A DNA stretch of 64,000 nt from Pristionchus mayeri. Taxonomy: Eukaryota; Nematoda; Chromadorea; Rhabditida; Neodiplogasteridae. The stretch spans positions 15,354,464-15,418,463 of the forward strand of contig BTRK01000003.1 in NCBI GenBank assembly GCA_036245805.1, in the 5' to 3' direction. Positions 24,811 to 36,682 of the stretch are shown here, piece by piece. The translations under genes and the position numbers were made by a program. Within the stretch, counting starts at the first letter, position 1; each line of letters opens with the position of its first letter. Below the pieces are notes generated by a model. It made no database searches. It was not told the origin of the DNA and saw only the letters and a list, made by a program, of their open reading frames with translations.

Positions 24811-27800
24811 ATGCCTCCGTCGACGCCGACAGCGTCGATGTCACCGGGCAGATTGGCGATGCTGGAGCCGGCTAACACCCCGCTGCGCAAGATGCAGCTG
24901 CAGCAGGAACAGGAAATCGTGTAAGATCATGAGAAATATTTGAATTCCCGCCAATTCATGGTGACGAATAGTGCTGTTGAAAATTGAACAAGGAGAAGAG
25001 TTAGAACGGTTGTGTTTGAACAAACAAACAAATAAGGGCTTACGAAAGACTGGTGGGATTTTGTTTGGTACTTTATTGTACTTTGACTATGGAAACGCTT
25101 TGGGGCAAGCTATTTTGTAGTGGATTATCGATTTCATAGAAATTATCGATCGATATCGATTGCAGGAAGGTCCGCTACCTCTGGCACACGATCGTATCCG
25201 CCTCTGTGCTGGCCGCATCGACAACTGATGTGAGTAGTGATCTTTGATCTTTGATATTCCGTGCAAGATAGTGAGATATCAAAGCTACTCAACTTCGATG
25301 GAAGATACAGAATACTTGAAGCGAAGATTCAAAGATAAAAAACAAAATTCGAAATTCCGTGTTTTTATTTAAAAAATCTACTTGCTGATTTTCTAACTGA
25401 TGTTTCTCTCCTCATTTAATCCACTTATTTTGCAGTGTCTCCTTCTAAACAACTCGTTGCTGCACCTGCTGCTGCACCTTTCGACCAACGGTCGCCTCGG
25501 AGAGGCGACAGCACTGTACCTCCATATGACTGTGAGCTGCTGGTATTTCAGAAATGTGTTATAGGTTACTTGAAACTTAATGGGCAGTTGAAGCCCGTTG
25601 CTTTTCGTCCCATTAATTCAGGGTTTCATTTGCACTTAATCTTGAATTTGAATTACTTGCGCCAATGTACGAGTAGCTACAAGTGAATAACAAAATTAAT
25701 TTAGTAAATATTTGTAATTATTCTTCCCAGCTGATTCTCGTATCGCTTGTCTGGTCTTTTCTCTCTGGCTTCCACTACATCTTCCCAGAGAGTGAAGGAA
25801 GAGGAGGAAGAGTTGGAGGAGGATCGGAACAGCTTAGGTGAGTTCATGCAACGAGAGATCACGATAAGTTGCGTGGTGGGAACTAGAACAGTAGATCCGT
25901 AACATATGATTTATGCAACCACTAATCTTATTTAGCTTAACCGATCTGTTTATTATTATTTAGTCATTGCTTATTCTTCAAAAAGTCTCGAGAGGTATAC
26001 AAACTTGTCCTTTGATCTTTCTAAGACCATATAGATCTATATTGTTTTGCTTTTCCAGCAAGAAGTCTACAGTACTCACGAGCACACCGGCATTCACGGG
26101 AACTACACCACCGATGACACCACAGAGAGAGGGAGAAGGAGGCAGAGAGGATCACGGACTAATCTCTCCCATCTTCCCCATCCCTGAGAACAGTGAGTAA
26201 GGAGGAGGATTACGGTAGAATGATCAGCGAATTCCTTTCCAGATAGTGTCTTTTTAAAAATTTTATTTTTCTACGTGATCAGGACCTCAAATTGTTGCCC
26301 AATATCGCACGGAGATTTAGAACCCTGCTGATCTAGCACAAATCCCGCGGGAACCGATTTTTTTATTATTATTCTTGACAGTGGTCTAACTCGAGTTCAA
26401 GTGTTGATTCGAATCATATTTTATCTATTTTGCAGCCATCTTCGGCACTCCGCAGCAATCACCGCCCGTTGGCCTCAGAAATCGGTGATCTATTTAATTA
26501 ATTAAAATCCAATTAATTAGTTGCTAATTACTCCTAATTGCTTCTTTCAGTCGTGTGGACTACCGTCCTCTGTACGGCGCCTCATCTCCCTCTCGTCCCG
26601 ATCTCTCGTGGATCGATGAACACGAATTCGGAGGAGCGAAGGGAGGAGCTGCTGCTGCCAATAGAAGGTGAGTGGAGTGATCTTAGATCCATGCACTTGG
26701 GACGAGACAGGCTTAGCAATGTTGAATCGAAATTGTCGAAATCGAGATCGTATTGCTCTAGTCGCCAAGCTTGTGTGATGAAATGTCCATGTAACAGAAA
26801 GCTGATGGGTGGCATATTTTCTCGGAATTGCACAGATGGAATTATTGTTATCACTGTTATTCCTGATATGATGAATTCCTGAAACATGCGTATGACCTGT
26901 AGTTCTCAGACTTGATTGTATCTCCTCATTTGCCCTTCTTATTCGCTCCTCTAGTAATGCAACACTATTTTCAGTGCCCTCTCGCTGTCCGCTCGCAGTC
27001 ACTCAGCCTCGTTCGCAAGGTAAATATTAATATTATTATTATTGTAAAATTTATGAATTGAAAATAGGATTTCTTCCGTAGTTGTCGGAATGGCACATTT
27101 CCGCTGCAAAACACATCGAGACAGTTCAAAGCAATAGACTCCTCGACTTACCGTAACCCTTATCTCTCCTTGCAGTGGTCCTTCCTCTCCCGCCTCTCTC
27201 GGTGCCGGACTAATCTCTGATCTCGCCTCTTCAGCTCCCTTCCAGGCCAGGTTTGTTGATTTTTTTCAATATGATAATTCTTGAACGCATGAGCAATAAA
27301 TATAAAGGTAGCGCAGCGGTGCGAATGCTCTTTGGTATAACCATGTTAGATGGTTGGAAGAAATGGTTGATTGCAGAGTCGCCGCCCTTCCCTCTACCAA
27401 GATGCTCAATTCGATTCACACGCAGGAACAGGTGAGAAGAGGCGGAAATTAGGACTCTCACTCATTTCTACAATTTGAGCGAATTGAGACAACGACCGTG
27501 AATTTTATTAAATACAGCCCGCCCGATCGAAGTTGTGGGTTGAGGTTATACACTGTGGGATTCGTAGCTCCTTAGTAGGTGTTTGCAGTAGCCATGACAT
27601 AAAACAGTGATCCTTTTTTTCATTTGTAACTGCTCAGGTGGACGCGTTGCTGTCCAAGTCGCGTGCAGATGCGGCAGCTGCAGCTGCAACAGGAGGAGCA
27701 GGAGACAAACTGAATCAGAGCACCAGCTTTTACCAGGTGGGCAATTAGATTACGGTCGCATTATCTGAATGCCACTTATAGAGGATATCCATTAATTTCT

Positions 27801-30800
27801 TTTTATCCATTAATTGATCAATAGAGAAAATTATTGCATTTCGTACCCGGTTCATTTTTCATGTTTTTCTTCCCATATCTCATGTCACGGTATTGCTATC
27901 CAATTTGGACAACTTGTATTCTGAACAGAGCGGGACATGAATCTGGCTAGTGCCGAATAATTTAATTGTTTTTTTTTCGAGTCGCTCGAACATACTACTG
28001 CGTATGCTTATGGATTGGCATTTAAGAATCCTCCCGAGGCGCAAATTTCGCTGGATGCAATTTTTAAAAATATTCTCCTTCTCAGGCGATGCTGCAGCTT
28101 GATGGCCTCGAGCTGCACCCGTATCAGATGAGTAAGGAACCGATTGAGAAGAAGGCCGATCCATGTGAGTGAAGAGAGAAAGATTATCTTTGATCTTTGA
28201 CCTAGATCTTCTTTTCCCCTCATTTCATATCAATAAGTTGAAAGTTCTTGCTCTGGGATTCTCTCAAAATGCAGGCGGAGACAGGGTTCACAATACCGTT
28301 CCGTACCAAGTATTCCGTTGCCCTTTGATCTTCTCGTCCAATTCTTCAGATGACGTCGTCTACGATGCCAACGGAAGCGTCCATCTGTCTCCTCGAGTCG
28401 GAAGCGCAGGTGAGAGAGAGATTAATTTTTGATCTCGGGATTACATCCTTTCTCGCATACAGCAGTGAGAAATACCAGTGCCCGAAGACCGGCATTTACT
28501 GATTTTTATTTGTTTGCCCATGCCTGATCGAGAAAAACTGTCGTTCCATTTCGAGACAGGATTTTCACTTGTTTGTGAAATGCGAATCTTGAATGATCTT
28601 TTATATTCCAATAATTCACTCTGCCCATTATTTATTGCTGTCCTATCTCACTTTTTAAACTTTCTTTCTCAGGCACGTCTCCCTCTGGTTCAGACGACAC
28701 CTCGAGATTCCGTGTGGAACTGGCGGCGCAGAGGGCAGCGGTACGATTATCGATCGGTTTATACTGTATTAAGTTTCAGTAATCTACAGAAGTCAATTAT
28801 TGTCCATTTCATCTACTACAGTAGGCTTGCATGCTAAACAATATCTATTCCCTGTATCGATTTTATCCCCTCAGGCTGCCGCAGCAGCGAGTGCAGCAGG
28901 AGGGGCGTCGCCCATCGATGGACGGTGAGTGATAATATGATATGACTATCCATTTATATAATCTCTCGTAATAATATCTTGCTTTCTCTAGTTCGAGGGA
29001 ATTTGGTAAAGTAAAAAGTGGGGGAGGACTCAATTTGTGAATTCGGATAGCACGTTAAAAATATGTTGGGAACGAGGCTGAAGGGTTCGTTCTTGGGAGG
29101 AATTTCATTTTTAAAATGTTATTGAATTTTGCCCTTCACATTGTCGCTTCACGACATTGCTAGAAGGGCTCTTGTTCGCACAATTTAATTCTTTGTTGAC
29201 CAAGTACTTAAAAAAAGACAAATTTTTTTTCTTCAACTGCTGAGTAATCTTATTTAAATCGATCGTTGATTAATTAATTAATTTCAGTCGCCGTCGTCTC
29301 TCTCACCACTTGTCTGCTTCTCCCTCTCGAGTGAGTGGAACGGGAGGAGGAGAGGGAGGAGAGAGAGGAACGGGAGGAAGTGGAGGAGTCAGGAGGAAGA
29401 AGGACAGTGAGTACTATTTAGTTTGTAATGGGGATTCAACTGTTGAAATTTTAAAAAAGGAAGTGGCAACTCAATCATAATACAATTTTCTTTTAAAATT
29501 TATAATTGCTCATTCTCCGCACCTGGCTGTTTCTGATTGCGTCACAGTTTCAAATTCGAGACGAAGCTTTTGAGTCAATGTGCAGAGCATACGGAAAAAA
29601 TCAACAATAACCATGCCATTGAGAAATTTATTTGCATAGCAATCAGAAAAAGTAAGCCCATGATCCAGCATCATAGAAGCGCATGAAAATTATCCAATAC
29701 TGTCTATTGCTAACATTTTAGTCATTTTATTACTTTTATGCCATTTTAGGGTCTTAGGAAGAAATTATTGCACCTTTTTCAGAAGGCTCCGGTATCATCC
29801 GGGGGAGCCAATGAAAACGTTGAAATCAGATTTCACACGGAACGAGTCATACTTTTGCGGTTCCCTTGTAAAATAAGTTCCTACGTTCATACAAAAATCA
29901 ATATCTTGGTCAGGTCACTCTTCGCTGTCCGAGTCAGAGTTGACTCGTGCTGAGCAGCGACTTCGCATCTGGATAGTCAACACCATCGTGAGACCCGTCC
30001 ACGAGGGAATCAAGGCTATCAACAAGAGATTCGAGACCGTGGGTTGAAGTTTCTTTCATTTATTCCCTTTAAGTTCCAACTGAATATCGTAGTTGTGATA
30101 TTTATTTATTTATTTTTATTTTCTGCCCTTTCTGATTGAAATATGCGAGGAAGAGGCGATGCATTAGTGCGCACTGACAAACAATCTGATTTGTATTTTT
30201 TCTACTGCATGAGCCTATAATCAACCGACGAAATTGAAATGTGCCGGGTGGAATTGTAAATTGTTCAATGTTTTCAGGATCTGGCTGCTCTCCACCTCCG
30301 CATCGGAACTTCCACTGTGGATCAGGTGCGAATGGAGTAGAAGGGCTGTAGGAAGGAGTGATCTTTGATCTTTGACTTTCTTGATTGATCTTGGATAAAA
30401 TCGACCAACAGATACTTGTACTTTCGCTACTTTCAAGAAACTGACCATTTTTATAAGTTTTTGTAATCATTCATTTAGTCAATAAATCAATTAGAGTTCC
30501 CCCGATTGGTCGGCGCCCAGTCCGCCCAATAATTATTTGAACGTGATGAATATTGCCCAATCTGCCCAGCTCGAACAAAGGAATTGTCTGGGCGCCCATT
30601 GGGCGCCCATCCCATTCATTCTCGTTCCTCCAGGGCGGTGCTTTTATATTTCACCCGAAACACATTCCAACAAAACATATCAAAATGAGATTGAGTGAAA
30701 GTTCATTACTCCATTTCATTGGTTTTCAAATATGTTTCAAATGACCACCATTATACTCGGCCCACTGGGCAAACAAAGGATTCGGCCCAACTGGGCGTCG

Positions 30801-33484
30801 TTCAGTTTTGCGCCCAATTGGGCCAGTTGGCCGCTCAGAGAAAGCCTGATTGGACGGAATGGCCCAATCGGGGGAACTCTAAAATCAATCGATACTTGTA
30901 GATCACCGCGGCGCTCACTGCTCATCCGGAGCTCGTGCAGACTACGCTGCCCTACCTCATGCCCTACCTGAGGGTCACCACCAATCAGGCGAGCAATCTA
31001 TTTTATATTTTGTCGTCTGATCAGTAGTCATATCCGTGCGCATTTAATCTCCAAATATTAAAGAACATGGTATAACGTCATTTCGCTTGGTCACTTTAAT
31101 CTGGAAATATGTGCATAATCAAATTTCTTTTTTCGAGTGTGCATTTTTTTCTTTGATTCTCAGTTTATTTTCATTAGTTATTATTCGTGCGTTAATTATC
31201 ATTAATTGTCAGGCGTACCTCGTTTCTCGTCTGTCTGATCTCTCCGTTGGCTCGTGCATGGCCGATTTCTCGTGGGCGAGTGGAGGACCACAACCGACGG
31301 AGGGAACCGAGAAGGGTGAGAAAATTTATCTTTGGACTCTTGAAAGAACCCAGAATGAGCTGCACTGGTTGAATTAGTGAGATGAAATCGTTGATCACTC
31401 TATTAAAATCGTAAAATGGGCCTTATTTGGACGGAAAAAAATATAATTTTTGTGAAATTTGAATTATATTTCTTTTTCATTGTTTAGCAAGTGATGCGAA
31501 TGCGATTCAGATCGACACGCTTGGGCGGATTCTACTTTTACTTATTGTAGAACGCTGAAATTTTTTCTTTCAAATTTCTAATTATCCTCATCCCCCCATT
31601 AAAGTCTCGACCTCTCCCCTGACTGCTCGAATGGCAGCTCGTCCGTGGAACGACAGTCTGCCGACCGACACCCAACTGGTGAGGAGAAGAAACGAAACTC
31701 TCACTGTCGCACGCTATTCACTGTTTTCCTTTTCTTGCTTATCCAATAAGACGTGCAGATCGGGGCTGATCTAGTGAAAATAGTTGACATAGTTTGACGT
31801 GTGGGTTTATCGCCGCGGAAATTTGTAAAACATCCTTGCTATTTGCTCTAGTGATTGTTCGCCAGCCTACCTGGACTAGACAAAATAATTCGAATAACTC
31901 TGCGTTTATCTTATTTCATGGATATATTTGCTATTTCTACTTCGATATCATTTTGTTTCCATCCTTCTAGCGCTTGAAAGTCCGGTCACGAATTCTCGAA
32001 CAGATGTAACATTACGGTAGCTTCGAGTTGCATAGAGTTGATAAGAACTTAATGTGCCTGGTAGGAAATGATGTTCTGTGCGCTTCTACCACGCAATAAT
32101 ATTATTATATCCAGATCAATAAAGGCGCTCATACCACTTTCTACCCACTCTCTTCACATTATGATGGGCGAGAGTGGGTGTTGAATTGATGGAATGATTC
32201 TATTCTCAGGTGCTTTCTCTCTTCTGCGCGTACATGGACACTCGAGTGACCAGCTGCGCCATCGTTCAGGGACACAATGTGAGTGGAGGAGTACGGTAGA
32301 AACGATATAGTAGTTTAGTACGGTAGGAGTTCGATATAGGGAAAAATGAATTGCCGCAAGTGCACGGTTGTGATGTGCCAGGATGAGAGTTTCTGGGCTA
32401 CTGGGTTGGTTGTGGTTGCAGTAGGGTGTTGTAAGATCGCGAGATCGGTTCATAATGATATTCCTCTTGTATCTGGCGTATTAATATTACTTTATAACTA
32501 AGCTGGGATAACCTTATCCTCGCATTCTATTCCCGCTATCTTCTGATTGCAGGTCGATCAGCCGTTCTCCTCTCGCTACACACTCGTGGCACCCAACAAG
32601 CCGACGGCCCTCCACCAGGGAGGAGAAGCATTCTACGTGCATCTGGTGAGGATGGGGAAGGGATAAGAGGATGGTGAGGTGGTGAACCTGGTGGAACGGG
32701 GGAATGGGGTACTGCAGGAGCACGATAAATATATGCATTCTACGTGGTGAGAACGAGGTAGTGTAGTTTATGATAGAGGAGAAGGTTTAGCTGAAGAATA
32801 GGACACTGTGGAATGATGGCCACTTCAGTGAACACTTATGACTCATATTGGAAATAGTGTTGGCGAAAATATTGTCTATCTCTAAAATTTGCAAGCTATG
32901 AAAAATCGATGAAACATGAATGCGTAGGAACAACCATCCTTGATGTCAAGAAATATTTAGAATTGTATTCCCAGGTTTTATTTCCCACTATCGCATCGCT
33001 ATTTATCCAAAGTTGATGAAATATCAGTGAAACACAAATGCAAAAACAAACTCATCCCTTCCATTTCAGTCTTCCCTCAATCCTCCCTCACTCGAGTTCG
33101 TCTCTGTTGCAGTGGATTCACAGGCGGCGATCACGGTGAGAGAAATGGAGGGATTAGGGTAGAGTAGGATGCGGGTTACTGTAACATTTAGAACCGGAAA
33201 TATTTCTGAGGGTCCTCATGTATTTTTTGAATGATATGTGATGTTGTGGGTTTATTTATTTTCGTAGGCAACATGCAGAGCTTTGGCAACTTCGGTACTT
33301 TAAACTAATCGATAATCGATTGATCTACCAATTATCGATTTTCCTTCTCTCTCAGACTCGCTCTCTCTTCCGTGCATTGGTGCTCTTCCTAGCTCACGCT
33401 GCATACGAGAATGAAGGCAAAATCGATATACTCAAACTCAACTCACCCGCCCTCAAACTGGACATGGTCCTGAATGGATACTAG
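24811..33484 (+). CDS. TMEM209-like nuclear-envelope protein
   Basis: About 25 exons, with 5' ends near 24811, 25166, 25435, 25731, 26059, 26436, 26551, 26974, 27175, 27377, 27638, 28086, 28351, 28673, 28875, 29287, 29915, 30278, 30902, 31212, 31605, 32210, 32553, 33070 and 33355. The N-terminal half has two membrane segments around HLSTNGRLGEATALYLHM and TLILVSLVWSFLSGFHYIF, a Ser/Pro-rich linker with FGTPQQSPP, and LSWIDEHEFG. The C-terminal half has RLRIWIVNTIVRPVHEGIKA, RIGTSTVDQ, TLPYLMPYLRVTTNQAYLVS and a final RSLFRALVLFLAHAAYENEG. This order and the two-helix start fit the TMEM209 family, whose human member is an inner-nuclear-envelope, nucleoporin-associated protein. At least one intron (after TTNQ) appears to use a GC donor. 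A likely poly(A) signal AATAAA lies at 33892. Some middle exons are approximate. Confidence 0.8.
30492..30881. mobile_element. 390-bp hAT-type MITE, intact copy
   Basis: Terminal inverted repeats are TAGAGTTCCCCCGATTGG and CCAATCGGGGGAACTCTA. A perfect 8-bp target duplication AAATCAAT flanks it (30484-30491 and 30882-30889). The interior has GGGCGCCCATTGGGCGCCCA-type palindromes and no transposase. It lies only 20 bases upstream of an exon acceptor in the TMEM209-like gene. Confidence 0.9.
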
Positions 33485-34094
33485 AGGGATACGGTAGTCC
33501 CGCCTCCTATCGATTGATTGACCACTACCTGTTTGATCCAAGTTATCCTGTTATCTCATGTTTATTTCTAATTATGTATCCCAGTCGAGTTTCACCCTCC
33601 CTACCTGTGACCAGTCCCACATTGTATCTCAAAATACTCTATATTTTACTATCTTTACAAGTTTATCGTATTTATACTGACCAACGCTCCCCTTGATCAT
33701 GTTCTATCGTTTTCCCTGACCATAGGAAATAGGGCCCTTACGTCTGATCTTTTGCAAGTTGACTTACGGTTCATTTGTTGTCCTTCCTTGTTGACTTTTG
33801 ATCCTGCTGCCTTCCCCTCCTATGAGTATCCAATTTGTTCTTGTTGCTATCTCATTAAACTTCGTCTCGTATTATTTACTCCACCGATCGTAATAAAGGA
33901 CTAAGTATCCATTTGTTTGCATATAAAATATCAATGATAGACACGGATTGTTAAAATATGGAAGCGTTTACCGTGGTTTATCTTCTGTTCAGATAGTCAT
34001 CGTCTTCATTTATTTAGGTATATTTTTTCCGGTATTCCTCGTTTTGAATGGTGATCAGTTATGACAAATGGCAAAGTTAATTTGCTTAATTAGT
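33485..34094. other. 3' flank of the TMEM209-like gene
   Basis: Likely 3' UTR up to the AATAAA at 33892, then AT-rich spacer. No exon is visible. Confidence 0.5.
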
Positions 34095-34130
34095 TTTTCT
34101 TCTGAACAGCTCGTTGCTACACATATTGGG

Positions 34131-34240
34131 TTGGCAATACGAAGGGTGGTTACGAGCTCGTTATCCTCCCCATACTCTTATTTCGCAATCCCAGGAGAGA
34201 GAGGCGTGACGAGCTCGTAACCTCCCCTCGTATTGCCAAC
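34131..34240. mobile_element. 110-bp hairpin insertion
   Basis: GTTGGCAATACGAAGGGTGG..GAGCTCG pairs with CGAGCTCGTAACCTCCC..GTATTGCCAAC. It interrupts the pseudogene copy of the TMEM209 exon between CTCGTTGCT and GCACCTGCT, so it arrived after the duplication. Confidence 0.75.
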
Positions 34241-34392
34241 TGCAGTGCACCTGCTTTTGCAGCTGTCCACCAATGGTCGTAGAGGCGACAGCACAGTATT
34301 TAATATGACAGTTAAAAGCTATTCGAGACGATTTTTTCACAACTCAACAAATAACATTCTCACTTGGAACCTGTGGATTGAAGGCCACAATG

Positions 34393-34924
34393 GGGTAGTG
34401 GACAAAACGGCAATGGACAAAACGGCAAATGTACGCCGTTCGCTTGAGATTCAAGGTAGCGACTTGGGAGTTGTTTCATTGTTACCAGTGTGTGCTCCCC
34501 TACATTTGCATACTTAAGTCTTGCTACCAGGCGATCTTGAGTTTCACTCCATATCTATGTATAGGGGTTCATGGTCCAAAATTGGGAATTTGAGAGGAAA
34601 ATCATAGTTAGATAAACACCAAATACCGTAAACAATCGATAAATATATTACTTGATTACAGTAGATAGTGGGGTACTGAGATAACGATTGGTTACGGCAT
34701 TTGGTGTTTATCTAACCATGATTTTCCTTTCAAATTATTGAACCATGAACCCCTATACATAGATGTGGAGTAAAACTCAAGATCGCCTGGTAGGAAGACT
34801 TCCATATGCAAATGTAGGGGAGCACACACTGGTGGCAATTAAACAACTCCCAAGCCGCTATCTTGAATCGCATGCGAACGGCGTTCATTTGCCGTTTTGT
34901 CCATTGCCGTTTTGTCCACTACCC
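34393..34924. mobile_element. 532-bp TIR element with 8-bp target duplication
   Basis: Inverted arms of about 230 bases start GGGTAGTGGACAAAACGGCA and end TGCCGTTTTGTCCACTACCC. A perfect 8-bp direct repeat CCACAATG flanks it (34385-34392 and 34925-34932). Only short frames inside. It sits in an intron of the pseudogene. Confidence 0.85.
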
Positions 34925-36000
34925 CCACAATGGTTCGTATTTTATTTGAAAGAACTGAAAGAGAATAGGAACATTGTGCGATGGCTCTCTAACTTTGTAA
35001 GCAAAAATCTCACAATTTCATTCTTGATTATGCTTCTCAGCTGATTCTCGTCTCGTTGGTCTGGTCGCTTCGCTATGGCTAGACACCGCAAGCTCCGCCC
35101 ACTTTGCTCGGGCACGATTCCTCTCTAAAGAAAGATTTAGGGAGCACGAGCTTCATTCGCAACCAAATCGTTCGCTCTAAACTGATTCATCTAGATCCCC
35201 CTCTATCTATCAGTGAACTGAAGCGGAACACCCATGTTCGTGTTTGAGTAGGTCATCATACGACTTAAAGGTTGTGAAAAGGCGAAATCATCCCTCAAAG
35301 TGGAAGCACTTAGCTCCCCCTTTGGCCATTTGTTACTCAAGGCCTAAGGCAACTTTCTATCAAAACAGAACTTTCAAAAGTTAAGGCGCTGACCCGTGCT
35401 TCAAAGAAGATCAGTTTGTGGGGAGCTCATTAAGGGAGAGAGGCGAACGCGAAACTCCGCCTCCTCGGCCTCCCTTTTCTCATCTGTTTCTGCCCCGTCG
35501 CGTGTAGAGAGCGGCTGGGCATGCAAAAGAGCGCGCTTGCATCCCTCCCTCGTCTAGCAGCTGAGAGGCAGAGGGGTAGAAGACTGATAATTTAAACCTT
35601 CACGAATCGTATTCAACTTATTTGAACCATGGTCTCCTTAATGCGTAGTGTATTATTCTGAAAATCGAATCTTTCAGCAAAAAAGTCTACAGATCTCAGG
35701 AGCACACAATAGATAGAATGAGAAGGTGGCCGAGAGGTTCAAGGACTGATCTCGCCCATTTTCCCCATCCCTGAGAACAGTGATTATGAGGGTTACAGTA
35801 ACACGGAATGCATACTGTAGGCTGAACCGAATTTAGTTGACGATTTATTTGGTTTTTGTTATATTGCAGCCATCTTCGGCACTCCTCAGCAATCACCGCC
35901 CGTCGGCCTCAGAAACCTTAATTAAAAGCCAATTAATTAGTGACTAATTACTCCTAATTACCTCTTTCAGTCGCGTGGACTACCGTCCTCTGTACGGTGC

Positions 36001-36365
36001 CCAGTCCGCCCAATAATTATTTGAACGTGATGAATATTGCCCAATCTGCCCAGCTCGAACAAAGGAATTGTCTGGGCGCCCATTGGGCGCCCATCCCATT
36101 CATTCTCGTTCCTCCAGGGCGGTGCTTTTATATTTCACCCGAAACACATTCCAACAAAACATATCAAAATGAGATTGAGTGAAAGTTCATTACTCCATTT
36201 CATTGGTTTTCAAATATGTTTCAAATGACCACCATTATACTCGGCCCACTGGGCAAACAAAGGATTCGGCCCAACTGGGCGTCGTTCAGTTTTGCGCCCA
36301 ATTGGGCCAGTTGGCCGCTCAGAGAAAGCCTGATTGGACGGAATGGCCCAATCGGGGGAACTCTA
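36001..36365. mobile_element. hAT-type MITE copy lacking its left end
   Basis: Almost identical to the 30492-30881 element from CCCAGTCCGCC to the right terminus GGGGGAACTCTA, but missing about 26 left-terminal bases. It splits a pseudogene exon between CTGTACGGTGCC and CTATTCTCCC. Confidence 0.85.
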
Positions 36366-36682
36366 GTGCCTATTCTCCCTCTCGTCCCGATCTCTCGTGG
36401 ATCGATGAACACGAATTGAGAAGAGGCGGTAATTAGGACTCTCACTCAGTTCTGCGATTTGCGAATTGATATAACGTCCGTGAATTTTGAATTTTATTAA
36501 ATACAGCCCGCCCGATCGGAGTTGTGGGTTTAGGTTATACACGATGAGATTCGTAGCTTCGTAATAAATGCTTGCAGCAGCCTTGACATAAAATAGTGAT
36601 CATTTGAGCATTTTTCATTTGCAACTTCTCAGTTGGACGCTTTGCTTTATAAGTCGCGTGCAGCTGCAGCTGCAGTACACAG

